Notes under the pieces: generated by a model
What the model saw: the letters and a program-made list of their open reading frames with translations, nothing else
Told to the model about the DNA's origin: nothing
The model's database searches: none
Shown here: piece by piece, positions 32,902 through 45,090 of the stretch
Position numbering within the stretch: the stretch's first letter is position 1
Layout: the number at the start of each line of letters is the position of its first letter
Program-made: the position numbers and the translations under genes
Assembly: GCA_026874595.1 (NCBI GenBank)
Contig: CM049306.1
Span: 25,349,519-25,413,518, forward strand
Length of the DNA stretch: 64,000 bases
Reading direction: 5' to 3'
From: Sipunculus nudus
Taxonomy: Eukaryota > Annelida > Sipuncula > Golfingiida > Sipunculidae

Positions 32902-34460
32902 CTGTGGTACAATGTGAATAAGAAATGGGACTTTGTGGGACACTGTTAATTATTTATAAGACTTTGTGGGACACTGTGATTTAGTAATGGGACTTTGTGG
33001 TACACTTTGAATTCGAAATGGGAATATGTTTGACACTGTGACTTAGTAATTGGACTTTGTGGGACACTGTAGATTAGTAATGAGACTTTGTGATACACCC
33101 TGAATTAGTAATGGGACTTTGTGGGACAATGTGAATTAATAATGGGACCTTGTGGGACACTGTGAATTAGTAATTGGACTTTGTGGGACACTGAGAATTA
33201 GTAATGAGACTTTGTGGTACACTGTGATTGTGAATTAGTGATGGGACTTTGTGGTACAATGTGAATTAGTAATGATACTTGGTGGGACACTATGAAATAG
33301 AAATAGGACTTTGTGGGAAACTGTGATTTAGTAATGGGACTTTGTGGTACAATGTGATTGTGAATTAGTAATGGGACTTTGTGGGACAATGTGAATTAAT
33401 AATGGGACCTTGTGGGACACTGTGAATTAGTAATTGGACTTTGCGGGACACTGTGAATTAGTTATGAGACTTTGTGGTACACTGTGAATTAGTAATGGGA
33501 CTTTGTGGTACAATGTGAATTAGTAATGATACTTGGTGGAACACTGTGAATTAGTTATGAGACTTTGTGGTGCACTGTGAATTAGTAATAGGACTTTGTG
33601 GTACAATGTGAATTAGTAATGATACTTGTGGGGACACTATGAAATAGAAATAGGACTTTGTGGGAAACTGTTATTTAGTAATGGGACTTTGTGGTACAAT
33701 GTGATTGTGAATTAGTAATGGGACTTTGTGGGACAATGTGAATTAATAATGGGACCTTGTGAGACACTGTGAATTAGTAATGGAACTTTGTGGTACAATG
33801 TGATTGTGAATAAGTAATTGGACTTTGTGGAACACTGTGAATTAGTAATGGGACTTTGTGGGACACCGTGAATTAGTAATGAGACTTTGTGGTACACTGT
33901 GAATTAGAAATAGGAATATGTTTGACACTATGACTTAGTAATTGGACTTTATGGGACACTGTGAATTAGTAATGAGACTTTGTGGTACACTGTGAATTAG
34001 AAATAGGACTTTGTGGTACAATGTGAATTAGTAATGATACTTGGTGGGACACTGTGAAATAGAAATAGGACTTTGTTGGACACTGTGATTAGGTAATGGG
34101 ACTTTGTGGTACAATGTAATTGTGAATTAGTAATGGGACTATGTGGGACAATGTGAATTAATAATGGGACCTTGTGGGACACTGTGAATTAGTAATTGGA
34201 CTGTGGGACACTGAGAATTAGTAATGAGACTTTGTGGTACAATGGGAATTAGTAATGATACTTGGTGGGACACTATGAAATAGAAATAGGACTTTGTGGG
34301 AAGCTGTGATTTAGTAATGGGACTTTGTGGTACATTGTGATTGTAAATTAGTGATGGGACCTTGTGGGACACTGTGAATTAGTAATGGGACTTTGTGGGA
34401 CACTGTGAATTAGTAATGGGACTTTGTGGGACACTGTGAATTAGTAATTGGACTAATTAT
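32900..34460. repeat. 31 bp minisatellite, about 50 units
   Basis: Tandem variants of GAATTAGTAATGGGACTTTG plus TGGGACACTGT fill about 1.56 kb. Common substitutions are TGGTACA for TGGGACA, AATAGG for AATGGG, and an inserted GATT. Several multi-unit blocks are themselves repeated, for example 33230-33420 and 33670-33770, showing higher-order duplication. - strand frames such as HKVPLLIH are translations of the repeat. The array runs right up to the GAS2-family exon's acceptor. Confidence 0.93.
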
Positions 34461-34693
34461 TGATTACAGTGGTTTGCCATTTGTATAATGGGTATTCAAG
34501 GGTTTCAGATTTGTGATATTTGTGAAGGGGAAATTATCGCAAAAATAAAACCTTAAGGAATAACATGCTTCATCTGCAACAGGTGACCAGTAATTCATTT
34601 TACATCTTCAGTGGCATGCTTATTCTGTCAGTTTTGTGAATATTAGCATACATATTATGTTATCCGTAATTCAAAGTTGATAATTAATTTAAA

Positions 34694-35881
34694 CTAGAAT
34701 ACGGGTAGTCGACAAGCGACTACGTGTATCCGCCAAAATCAGAGTAGGACGGGTGAAGTGAGGCATGGATTTAGTGGCAAGGGGAAACAGAGTTACATGT
34801 GTTACATATTAGAATGGATCTCTGCCACGTAAACATAATTGTAGGTGGCGCCACCTGTTATTTGAACGAGAAACTATCCAAGATGTATACACATGCAACA
34901 TTTCAGGTGGAAAAGTCAAACCACTGCAGAGATATGAGTGATTTTATCTCACAGCAGACAAACAGATGTACGCTGTGCAAAAATGGCTGCAGGTGGCGCC
35001 ACCAATTTTGTGTATGTTACAAAGCTATCCAAGGGCTACATTTGTGTAAATTTATTTTCCTGATTGGTCGAACGAGTCCGGAGATATAAGCATGGATGTC
35101 TACAGCGTAAACGTGAATGTAAGTGGCGCCACCTGTCTTAAAATCAAGAAAGCTATGCGGGATGTATACGCATGCCGAATTTCAGGTAATTTGGTCAAAC
35201 CACTGCAGAGATATGAGTGATTTTAACCCAAGGCAGACAAACAGATGGACGCTGTGAAAAAATGGCTGCAGGTGGCGCCACCATTTTTGTGTACGTTATA
35301 AAGCTATCCAAGGGCTACATTTGTCAATTTTGTTTTTTCCTGATTGGTCAAACGGTTCCCGAGATATGAGCTTGGATGTCTGCAGCGTTAACGTGAATGT
35401 AGGTGGCGCCACCTGTCATAAAATCAAGAAAGCTATCTAGGATGTATACGCATGCCGAATTTCAGGTGAATTAGTCAAACCACTGCAGAAATATGAGTGA
35501 TTTTAACCCAAGGCAGATGAACAGATGGACACTGTGCAAACATGGTTGCAGGTGGCGCCACCTTTTTTGTGTATGTTATTAAGCTATCCAAGGGCTACAT
35601 TTGTACAAAATTTTTTCCTGATCGTTTCAACGGTTCTCGAGATATGTGGGTTTATGTGTGGATACAGACAAACGTACGCTGGGCAGAGAGAAAAGGTCAG
35701 AGGTCAAGGCCACTTGGTTAGGCACAAGTTCACATGTGACCCGATAAGTTGTGTAAGTTTCGGAAAAATCCGTCCAGAAGTCTCAGAGGAGTTCTCCGGA
35801 AACGAACGCGGCGGCGGCGGCGGCGGCGGCGGAACCCGGTCAAAAACATAGTATCCGCAAAACTTCGTGTTGGCGGATACA
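34694..35881 (-). mobile_element. Helentron/pearl-like element, copy 3 (reverse orientation)
   Basis: Runs from CTAG (34694) to GGCGGATACA (35881) on the opposite strand to copy 1, with the CGG run (about 35808-35832). About three satellite units with GGTGGCGCCACC palindromes are more diverged than in copy 1. Both ends match the other copies. The element's 5' flank is TTAT and the 3' flank TTTAAATT. Copies 2 and 3 share orientation and bracket the minisatellite plus the GAS2-family exon. Confidence 0.78.
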
Positions 35882-37124
35882 ATAAATTACATCAGGTGTC
35901 CATAACAAAAAGTTAAACAGTTTTTAAGTAGTAATATCAGCATCTGCTAAAAATATGTAATAGACTGTTGAAAAATATGCATCGCAACATTGCACCAAGA
36001 GAAATGTCCTACCTCAGAGCATCAGGCAGAGCACTGCACGAGTGTAACAATTTACATCAGATGCCCATTACATGGGTTGTACATGAGCATCTCAAACTGG
36101 CTATATTTAGATCTGTCATATAAGCACAATCATAAACAATTTATGGAACAACTGAAACTTGGCATGGCAGAATATGTTATTATAGTATTGTTCCATGATT
36201 CGTAAAACCTTTTTATATCGATGCAAATGAGCATTTTATGAATTGTATTTGCATTTGTATTTGAAAATGAAATGTTTCATATTCTGTATATAAATGCTAC
36301 TTGTAGCTTACATTTTATAAACTAAAAAACCCAGTAAAATGATTAACAATTCCCTTATCAAATCAGGTTTGCACACTAATAGTTCGATGAGAGAGAAAAA
36401 ACACCATTATGCTAAATACTATCTCGACTATAATTTTATACTGAATTTCACATATGCAAAAAAGGAAGCAAATAGTTTTCAATTCTTCTGAATCAAGGGA
36501 TTTCTCACAACATGCACATCCACACTTTTATAGCAAAACCTAACACTAATAATATAATATATATATATATATAATGTGCACTCATTGTAGCCCCTTGTAA
36601 TACAAAACAAATAAAAAATGTAACAAAAGTCTCGAAAAATTAATTAAACATAGAAAACTATAACATTATCTTGAACATATATTCTCTCTATGAGTGAGTG
36701 GGGGGGGGGGGGGGGGGCGCAGGGGAAATCTAGCTAAGGTGAGCATAGGGAGCTACCTGCCTGGACTGCAATTAAGGTAAGTAACAGCTGGCTATAGATG
36801 AGGGCTCCGACACTCACTGCCCACCATTGTGCACGGTTGGCTTGATGTAAGCAGTATCTGACATGGTGTTTAAACTTGACTAAAATATACACTTTTTGAT
36901 CAGTTCCTTTCAAATTTGAGATTTTAAAAATGTGAAAATTAAGCCAAAAGCATTTAATGGAGAATGTACTATGATCAAAGTTGGGCAAAATGTATGGTAT
37001 TGATTTTATACATTTATGCTAATAACTTGGCAAATTTACAAAATTATGATCTAATTTCTGGCATACAATTACATTTTGATTAAATGAAGTTTTATACTTG
37101 AATAATAATCTCTAGCTTAAACAG

Positions 37125-37520
37125 TTAACATGTTAAGTGAGAAAATATATTTCCTGATGTTTTGACAAAGTACATTATGTTCAGGTCATTATTTCTACAA
37201 GTAACGCAAAATTGAATTTGTTTTGGCATGTGCATAGAAATATATAGAGGAATATCTATTCCAAACATAAACAAAACAACACAAGTGGTTTTGAAAAAGG
37301 GCACTCTTGAAGTCAAACAACAGGTTTTAACTTCATTAATTTCTCGAAGGAACGAAGTCTCAGTGACCAAGTTTTTGGCTTGGTAGGAGAATTTAGGGAC
37401 ATCTAACTGTACTTTGAATTTTGGATTCATAGGTTCAATGGTTTCAAAATGTGCCCTGTTAACAAATCCCTGATTTTTAGAACCTGCCTTATTTGCTAAA
37501 ATACAAATATAAGGTAACAC
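37125..37520 (-). CDS. Unassigned 131-codon open frame
   Basis: The longest low-complexity-free frame in the window (131 codons). It starts at an ATG and contains NRAHFETIEPMNPKFKVQLD and SFLREINEVKTCC. A TTTGTATTTTAG acceptor-like site on the - strand near 37499 would allow an exon starting at NKAGSKNQG. No domain, signal peptide or homologue is recognised. The end is Cys/Ile-rich and less coding-like. It could be a real exon of a - strand gene, a repeat-derived frame or chance. Confidence 0.2.
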   Translation of the reverse strand: MLPYICILANKAGSKNQGFVNRAHFETIEPMNPKFKVQLDVPKFSYQAKNLVTETSFLREINEVKTCCLTSRVPFFKTTCVVLFMFGIDIPLYISMHMPKQIQFCVTCRNNDLNIMYFVKTSGNIFSHLTC

Positions 37521-37789
37521 TTTAGCACTGGCCTGATTACAAAAACAAAGTATATTTGTAGTTACACAGCTACTAATGAATACTATTTCAATACCTTCCT
37601 CAGTTACCTAGTTTAAACATACATGATATTATAGGGTACTTCGCATAATTAAACATATGCAAATGCTTGTGCCACTTGTCAAACAACAATGGCTTAATCC
37701 GACTTGAGAGTCCTGATAACCTTGGTATCAGTATAATTTGACTACTTATATCCTCTATTATAAAATCTGTTTTGGTGTAAAGGCATATT

Positions 37790-38040
37790 TGATATGATGC
37801 TCCCTCACTTGCATAATTATGCATATGCAAATTATTGGATTGTTGTTGCAATGCCCTAATCTGAATCAGATACCCTGAAAACATGGGTGTAAACAACATG
37901 GTTGTTCTTTTGTCCTGTATAATAAGTGAGTGATGGGTCAAATATAAACTTTTGGTAATGGTCGCCTTAATTTACATATTATGCAAAACGCTCAAAAGAT
38001 ATAAGAACAACAAAAAACTCTGTGGGAACATAATTTCCAC
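37790..38040 (-). repeat. Dispersed repeat, inverted partner of 30010-30260
   Basis: The complement matches 30010-30260 in the same order of blocks (see that entry). It is AT-rich with ATGCAAAT octamer-like motifs (TTATGCATATGCAAAT). No coding capacity is evident. Confidence 0.65.
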
Positions 38041-38339
38041 GTTCACCTACAAAACAGCTTCACTAACAGACTAATTGATTTGCTGTACCATTTGATTAAG
38101 GTGATTAACATGGGCTTGATATGCTGCTGAACATCAAGTATGACTACATTCTGACTGTAATTTAATTTAAATTGGAATTTTGGACGTGAACTTTATCCTC
38201 GTGCGGTCCAAATCAGTATACCTGGGATTTTCTATTTTATCTATTTTTTATTAATCTATCTATTCCTTGAATCAGGGTTGTCTTATAGCTTTAAAGGTAG
38301 AACGTTTGTGGGGATTGGCAGTTCCTGTATTGAAAAAAA

Positions 38340-38820
38340 AACATTAATTTGCTTTTACAAAAAAGCAAACGACAGGTGTGCAGTCGACTTGGCGTTGAAA
38401 ACCGGCCAATGAGCCTGTCCGTCTCGAATGGTCGTGATTGTCCATCTCCGCTCCGTATACGGCCACCGGCTTACCGTAAAGCCGCAAAACTAATGCACGT
38501 CCGTACTAGATTCAGCGGCGGATGGCCAGGTAGCACTAAGGATGGGTAAGGTTTATCGCAGGTCCGCATGGGGGATGACGAGGACTGAACGATACGGTCA
38601 ATCAGGAAACGCTAAGGAATTAGTATGGCAAACCAAGACCGTGAACTGCGCTTAGAAGTTTTGGACAGATTGCTGGATCATGAGGGATCACCACGGAATG
38701 CCACGGATAAGCAGGGATGGAATCACGGATGGCGGGGAATTCTGCCTGGAACACCAGGGATCGCACGTCCGTGGGCATCCGTGATGATCCGACACAGTGT
38801 CACTGGGCCTTAAAAGTGAC
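38340..38820. repeat. GC-rich island with CACGGAT subrepeats
   Basis: A sharp GC-rich block between AT-rich flanks. In its second half CCACGGA, CACGGAT, ATCCGTG and close variants recur at least six times on both strands (38690-38790). No conserved protein is seen in the frames at 38349-38549 or 38625-38813. It looks like part of a transposon or a structured repeat; identity unknown. Confidence 0.4.
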
Positions 38821-39019
38821 TGTATGGATGGTCGATACTTAAAGTCTCAACATTCAAGTGAAAAATCAAAATTCCTCTCAAACCATGCAAGAAGAGCCTT
38901 CTTTCTTTCATTTAATATGCGCCGCTTGCAAACGTTACTTATTTCATAAAGTCCGTATCTCAAACAAAAATATACATGTGCAAATAATGTGCCTGTGATC
39001 CGACATGTTTCAGTAGCGG

Positions 39020-39089
39020 ATCCAGAGAGAGGGCCAAGAGAGGGTCCAGAGAGAGAGGGTCCAGGGAGAAAGGATCCACAGAGAGGGCC

Positions 39090-39150
<61 letters not shown>

Positions 39151-39210
39151 ATAGAGAGGGTCCAGAGAGAGAGAGAGAATCAAGAGAGAATAGCCAGAGA
39201 GAGGATCCAG
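39020..39210. repeat. (AG)n microsatellite with GGTCCAGAGAGAG minisatellite
   Basis: About 33 pure GA units (about 39092-39147), flanked on both sides by GGTCCAGAGAGAGGG-like units of 15-25 bases. Ser-Leu repeat frames on the - strand come from this. Confidence 0.9.
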
Positions 39211-42200
39211 AGAAGTCTGAATACGGCGTCATAAATTACACCATCAATGCAAAGAAAATACGATGACGTTCTACCAATGATGCACGGATGATGTAATTAT
39301 GCAAGAGCGAAGGGTGTAATTTCACTCTCAAGGACAGAGGATGAGATCTATAGGGAGTAAGCACGCACTGGTTGTGTTTTACATGGCAAGGGCATGGTCT
39401 GGTGTATATATTGAATGAGCTATGTCAGTGAATGTTAAATTTAAACGGAAAGTAAACATGAATCATTCATTAAATGAGTTCATTGCTCGAGGAATCTACT
39501 GTGAAATATGCACAGACTGTAATCCACACATTGAGAGAGTAAACGCTTAAAAATGTAACTAACGCGCAATAGTTACCCTTTCCTCCATAAACGTAGGCGT
39601 GACAAAAAGCGATGATAGATTCGTATGAATGGTCGACGTGCATGGTGTGGGGACTTTGGAAACTGACTATTACTACCGTCAATAAGGAGGTTATGTTTTC
39701 AACCATGATTTTTGCCAATTTGTTTGTGTTTCAAATAAACTTTGTGAAGGGATGGGACATAAGCCATGGCAGATATGGATAAAGAGCGGACACAGTATAA
39801 TTGCTTTTTATTAGCTGATGTGTACGCTCTACTAAGTGCCCTCTATTTGGTCACTGAAGTGTTTTTAATTTATAATTAACATATCTAGTTTGTTTATGTG
39901 TCCGTTCATTGTTTGTCCACCAAATATCCCCAAAGGATTAAAAAAAGTCCCGTCCTGGGAGTTTTAAGGGAGGGCGGACAGTGAGGAACGATTATTTGCT
40001 AAAAGCACGTTTGGAACGGGACCGATCGAGGATCAAGAAATGGATGCTGCTAAATTCAACCTTTTGTCTGCTTTTTAACTGTTTTTCATTGCTCCGCAGG
40101 TGGTTTCGTTGGTTGGTTTGTCTGTAAGCAACTTTACGCTAAATAGATTTTGATGAAACTTTTTGGAGGATCAGGGTATCATCCAAGGATCAAACTGTTA
40201 AATTGTTAAGGTTATTTACATCACCATAATATATTTTTTATTAAAAGGATGATATACCATTGTGACACAAGGCGATTCCTTGGTCCCCGGCTAGAGAGAT
40301 AGGTATTAGTACAATTTGTTCAGCATCTGACCAGGTGTACTCACGTTACTAAAGCACAACATTGTGGTAGTTAACAACACACGATTACACACATCTACTT
40401 CCGATTGTATCTCCTCACAATAATTGAAAAAGGTCTTCGGTGAAAGTCTGTAGACATGTCCATGGGCTAAGGACCGAGAAACAATTTTATATTAAAGCGT
40501 ATGCCTGGTGAATCTTGAGGTGGATCTATGAATTTGCGGAGGTATAGACCCTCTCTCAGTACATTCTTGTTATATATATATGACCTCATACATCTCATCT
40601 GGGCAAGAGGTAAACAATCTTAAGGAGACACTGAAACGTTCACGCTTGGATAAATCATATATACAATCACGGATATCAGTTTGATCACTTAATGATAATA
40701 CGGACGTGTATTGCGGACACAAAAACAGATGCATGCGGCTGACTCCCATATTTTTTAGTTGGCACAAATTTTGTATGGGGATTACCAATAAGGTCAACAT
40801 TATTATGTGCGACAGATGGGACTGCGTGGGCTGCTGCGTGAGTTAAGACAAATTTTATCATGAGGCTTGCCTTCAGGTAGGCCGCAGCAGAAAGAAACAT
40901 CTTTGGAAGAATATGCGACAAGGATGCATTTTAGCTACCTAATTTTTAAACATACATTCCACTGAATAGAGGTTTTATCCCGACATAGAGCGTTAAACAC
41001 CACGAAAAAAGGAGTTTTGTAAGAAGCATGACGGCTTACCAACGCCCCCCCCCCCCCCCCGCTACACACAATAAAATTGAGGAAACAATACACCTGTATG
41101 GCTGTAGTTTGGTTATTTTAGACCCAGATTAAGGTGAACTTTGAGAGTGTACTCTGCAGCCCATACCATATTCATGGAAATTGTTTTACATGTGTTCAAA
41201 ATCATTGACTAAAGGGAGCTTCCCCATTATTGCATAGGCGATAAAAGCTCTGTCATATTTAAACGCCCTCGACATGTTTATGAATAAGTCGTTATTTAAG
41301 TGGGCGAGAGACTTTATGCACAGAATACTAACATGATCGGTGTATTGCCAAGGTAATGGCGGGGCTAGTCAAACACTGACATTACACGAAGTCAGATTTA
41401 TACGGGAGTTTGAACATAAATACTGTCAGACCGTAATGTATGACCGAGTGTGAAGCCCCTGTCAAACGTAAGACCTCTCATGCAAGCCACACTTACGACG
41501 AGTTACGGCAATACCTGAAATGATAGGCTGATTAAGCTAGGTATAAACCGGCCGTGGGGGAATCAACTTAATCGTTTTCATCTTCATCATCCAGCCTAAC
41601 GCTATAAAACTGAACCATTGCAGCTCAATTGCTTCGAGACCTCGGTGCAGCGAGCTCCCACCCCCGATAAACCCTGACAGAAAGAGGGAACCGTGGTACT
41701 AGGAACGTACTCGAGCGCACGTCATACATTTGCCGTAACGAATGAAGTATTTTAGCAACCATTTGTGAAAAGCTCAGGCGACCGTTCAGGTAGATTGATA
41801 ACTCCCCTGGCGGGACTTCAAATACGTGAAACATGATGGTATAGAGCAGTCTTTCCTCCACGCCTGGCTGGTGGTCGGCTCATCCCCAGGCCCACGGCAG
41901 TCGACCGTTTCTCTTTCGTGCTTTCTGCGGTGTAAATTTCCCGACATTTGTTGTGGTAATATTTAATGACATGGCCCAGAGAGGGAATTGTTAAGAATTC
42001 ATGTTTCGTTTTTGAAGCTCGTAAATAACGACTTGTTTAACTACTGCCAGTGAGTTATTATTAATCCATGGAGAACTTTCACAATACAAACCTGAAAATT
42101 TACGTTGTATGTTACAATGTTGAATAATGAAGTTCCTGTCAATCCTTAGGCCTCTGTTCCGGTCTACAGGTGTAACGATAACTCTATGTGTTCTGGGTGT

Positions 42201-42600
42201 GTATGTATGTGGATGTGAGTGAGATAAGACAGAAAGAGAGGAAGAGATGTTTGTCCCTTTCTGAGAAGCAGTTTTTGTTAATTGGTCCTTTGACAAACTG
42301 TTGATAGTTGGGACACGTATTATTGATCTAACAAGACACCACACGATAATATTGACGGTAAATGGGAGTAAGTAAATATAAGTGCGAAAGTTATCCAGAA
42401 AACTCTAAAAAAAAAGTAACCAAGGCTTTGAAATTGTGGGTCAGGCATTGGAAAATGTAGCGCATTTAAAATTATTGCAGTTCTTGTTCCTTTATAGTTT
42501 CAGTTAGTAACTCTAGGTACATATATATATATATAGAATGAAACAGGAACCTTAAAACACAGCTTTGCATGATGTATTTTATATGCATATTTTAAGAATT
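39210..42600. other. Interval with no supported gene
   Basis: Mostly unique sequence. Contains the second copy of the TTTGTCTGTAAGCAA repeat (about 40100-40480), a poly(C) run (about 41045-41060) and a GC-richer stretch (about 41340-41970) with an open - strand frame. None of the - strand frames at 39470, 40570, 40685 or 41991 shows a known motif. Confidence 0.4.
41625..41829 (-). CDS. Unassigned open frame in a GC-richer stretch
   Basis: The - strand from the internal ATG reads MFHVFEVPPGELSIYLNGRL and on to RGWELAAPRSRSN, then stops. It is about 68 codons with balanced, protein-like composition and no low complexity. No domain is recognised, and splice sites are not convincing. It may be a short exon, a small ORF or chance in a conserved non-coding element. 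Confidence 0.2.
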
Positions 42601-42655
42601 TCTGGACTCTTTCATGATCACATGTATCCATAGTCATCCTAACATAAACATATAC

Positions 42656-42658
<3 letters not shown>

Positions 42659-42703
<45 letters not shown>
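42659..42703. repeat. (TA)n microsatellite
   Basis: About 21 TA units. Shorter TA tracts follow at about 43098-43114 and 43165-43180. Confidence 0.88.
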
Positions 42704-42705
<2 letters not shown>

Positions 42706-45090
42706 GACTTTCAGGAAGGCAGGGGTAAGCGTCTCTGACGCTCGGAATCTTATACGGACGCTCGGTTCTGAGGACGCGCGAACTTCTGGCTTTAGGCCCT
42801 TGTCAATGACCATTACCGGCTTGCTCAAACAAACCTGTCAGCCGTGTAAACACCGCGCTGATAACTGAGACTTACATTTTGCTATAAGCAAATATTTATA
42901 TAATGACACCATTTCTAATCATATAATATAATAATAACATTAAATAAGAAAAAGATTCAATTTTACATAATTCTTCAAAATTAGACACATATCATCTCCC
43001 CTTAGGATTAACTCAGACGGGTCTCCCCAAAAGTTTTGCCTGCGCGTCCCGGACTCTCCAAATTGTCTTCCTATTGAAAGCCCTGAATATATTCATATAT
43101 ATATATATATATATGAATTGTCATGATAACATATTATCCATAGTCACCTTATTACCAGACACTAATATATATATATATATAGCTGATCTACCTCATAATC
43201 TGCGGCGTGTCACGTGTATAAACCTTCAAATATCAACAAATAATCCAACAGTTTAAGTTTCCTGTAGTGAATCCTTTTTTACAGGGACCAGACTTGTCAC
43301 GTAACAAGTTTATATCATGATCTCTTCTATATAGAAGTGCCACAGCCGACGCCCCTGTTCTCTGCGGCTGTGTTTACTTGCTGTGAAAATGTTACTCTAT
43401 GGGTGGCCAGCAAGGGCAGGCTGTGTTTATCCCATGTACAGACGATAGTTTTATGCCTGGTTTATATCGTATTATAAGACTGGTTTCTGGGCCACTCAAG
43501 GCAGTTCTTGGCACACGTCTGGCGGTTTTAGTCGTATCATGCCATTCAGTTTCCGTTTATAAAGACATTGTTATCGCCCAGTGTAATGTTTGTTCTCATT
43601 TTTTATTATTTAAAAAAAAACAGATTACGAAATTGCTAAAGAGACTGGGAAGTCTGTATAGTTAAGTGGGTTAAATATTTCAGCAAAAGTCCTTCAAGAA
43701 GACATCAACCATTCGAGTTGCAATATCCCATGCGAAGTAATCATTATATAAAATAGCATAATACAAATTCCACAAGATTTCCTTGAAAGCATTCAGAACG
43801 TTTAAAGATGTTGTGTGAACTAGATGTCTGCAGTCGGAAAGGAAACTATTTCATGGCACCAATTTACCTTGCACGAATAAACAGGGACAGATCCGAGTGA
43901 TAATGGGGGGGGGGGGGGGTTGACTGGGGAGTGAATGACCTTGGAAATTAGGTCAAAGTCAAAAATAAATATGAGGTGCAAATTTATATCTTACGTGTAT
44001 TTTTGTGCTCAAATGTCAGCTCTTAAAAATCAGAAAAATTTAGCTATTATGGAAAATCAGCTGCAGAATGTAACCTTTAAATGATTAAGTCAAGGTCAAA
44101 ACTATATATCAGGATTGTAGTTTTCAACATCCTGGTATGTCCGGTATAAATATAAATCAACATTTATATATTAAGGGGTGGTCCCCATTGATTTAAGACA
44201 TATTGTATTAATGTACCAACTATGATTGAGTGCATATACTTCTCTTTTGATGTTTCTTAGCATTACTGACATTTATAAAATGCTATCGGTAAACACAAAA
44301 TCAATTAATTGATTACGCTCGTTAAGGCGGTTTACGTATTGATTTATGTGTCAGATGTGTATATTATATGTAAGGTGTACATGTTTCTGCGCGTATCTGC
44401 GTGTGATACTTGTAAATATGGCTTTTTTGAGTTGTATATAAAGCTATAGATCACTGATAAGTAAATATTGACTATTACTTGGTGGACAATAAGCTCGTGC
44501 ATTAATCGATTCTGAGTACCAAAGTGTCCTAAATTATAACACGACATTTGACTTTAAAACCAGATCATATTATTTGTATTATTTGGAATGGAAGGTCATT
44601 CCTTTTAGAAAGCAAATGCAGTTACATATAGTGTGCCATGTTGTTATGAAATCGGACGAAGCGCACTGGTTGCAGAGGTTTGATGCTTGTACACACTTTG
44701 TCCCACTTTCGAAAGAGTGGGTAACGAGATGCTAGAGTGGAAGAACTTTTAATATAAAAAGCACTCTGAAATCTCGATTAGGAAATTTATATTGTCGTCA
44801 TTTTTACAACGTCTTACGGTCAACAAGTACATTGTCGATATAAATAAACACAGAAATCTATCATAGATGCTGTGTAATTTCTAATGAAACCCACCATGTA
44901 CGGAGATATAAGTCGGCACATTAGTAAATATCCCTGTTGTTTGTTGAATGTCTTACCGCAAGCAAGCATTTACCTGACTGGTTAGGACTTATAGCTACTT
45001 CGGGAAATCACGGAAATGACAAATAGAAAGGTCTTATGCTTCAGTTATATATTTAGATATATCGTTATTTCCTAGTTCGTAACCTGCAGA
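42704..45090. other. Interval with no recognised gene
   Basis: Holds a poly(G) run (about 43907-43919). The + strand frame at 43399-43665 opens MGGQQGQAVFIPCTDDSFMP, but no family or splice support is evident. Otherwise it is AT-rich sequence without visible structure. Confidence 0.45.

Larger units (their letters stand above)
35882..38330. other. Interval between repeats, no gene assigned
   Basis: Contains a TA tract (about 36553-36573), a poly(G) run (about 36701-36717) and the inverted repeat partner at 37790-38040. The - strand is open for 131 codons at 37125-37520 with mixed, protein-like composition (for example NQGFVNRAHFETIEPM), but I recognise no family. The - strand at about 36770-36860 could be an exon ending CAGGCAG/GTAGCT, without other support. 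Confidence 0.4.

Noticed and set aside
33198-34372. HKVPLLIH-type repeat protein on the - strand
   Set aside because: Frames are short, overlap and shift with the 31-base minisatellite; 31 is not divisible by three, so no long frame can persist.
35995-36037. 21-base microexon on the - strand (TGCTCTGCCTGATGCTCTGAG before GTAGGA), part of the GAS2-family gene
   Set aside because: Too short to test; the resemblance to the GATGCTCTG splice-site repeat at 32.7 kb could be chance, and no CH-domain residues match.
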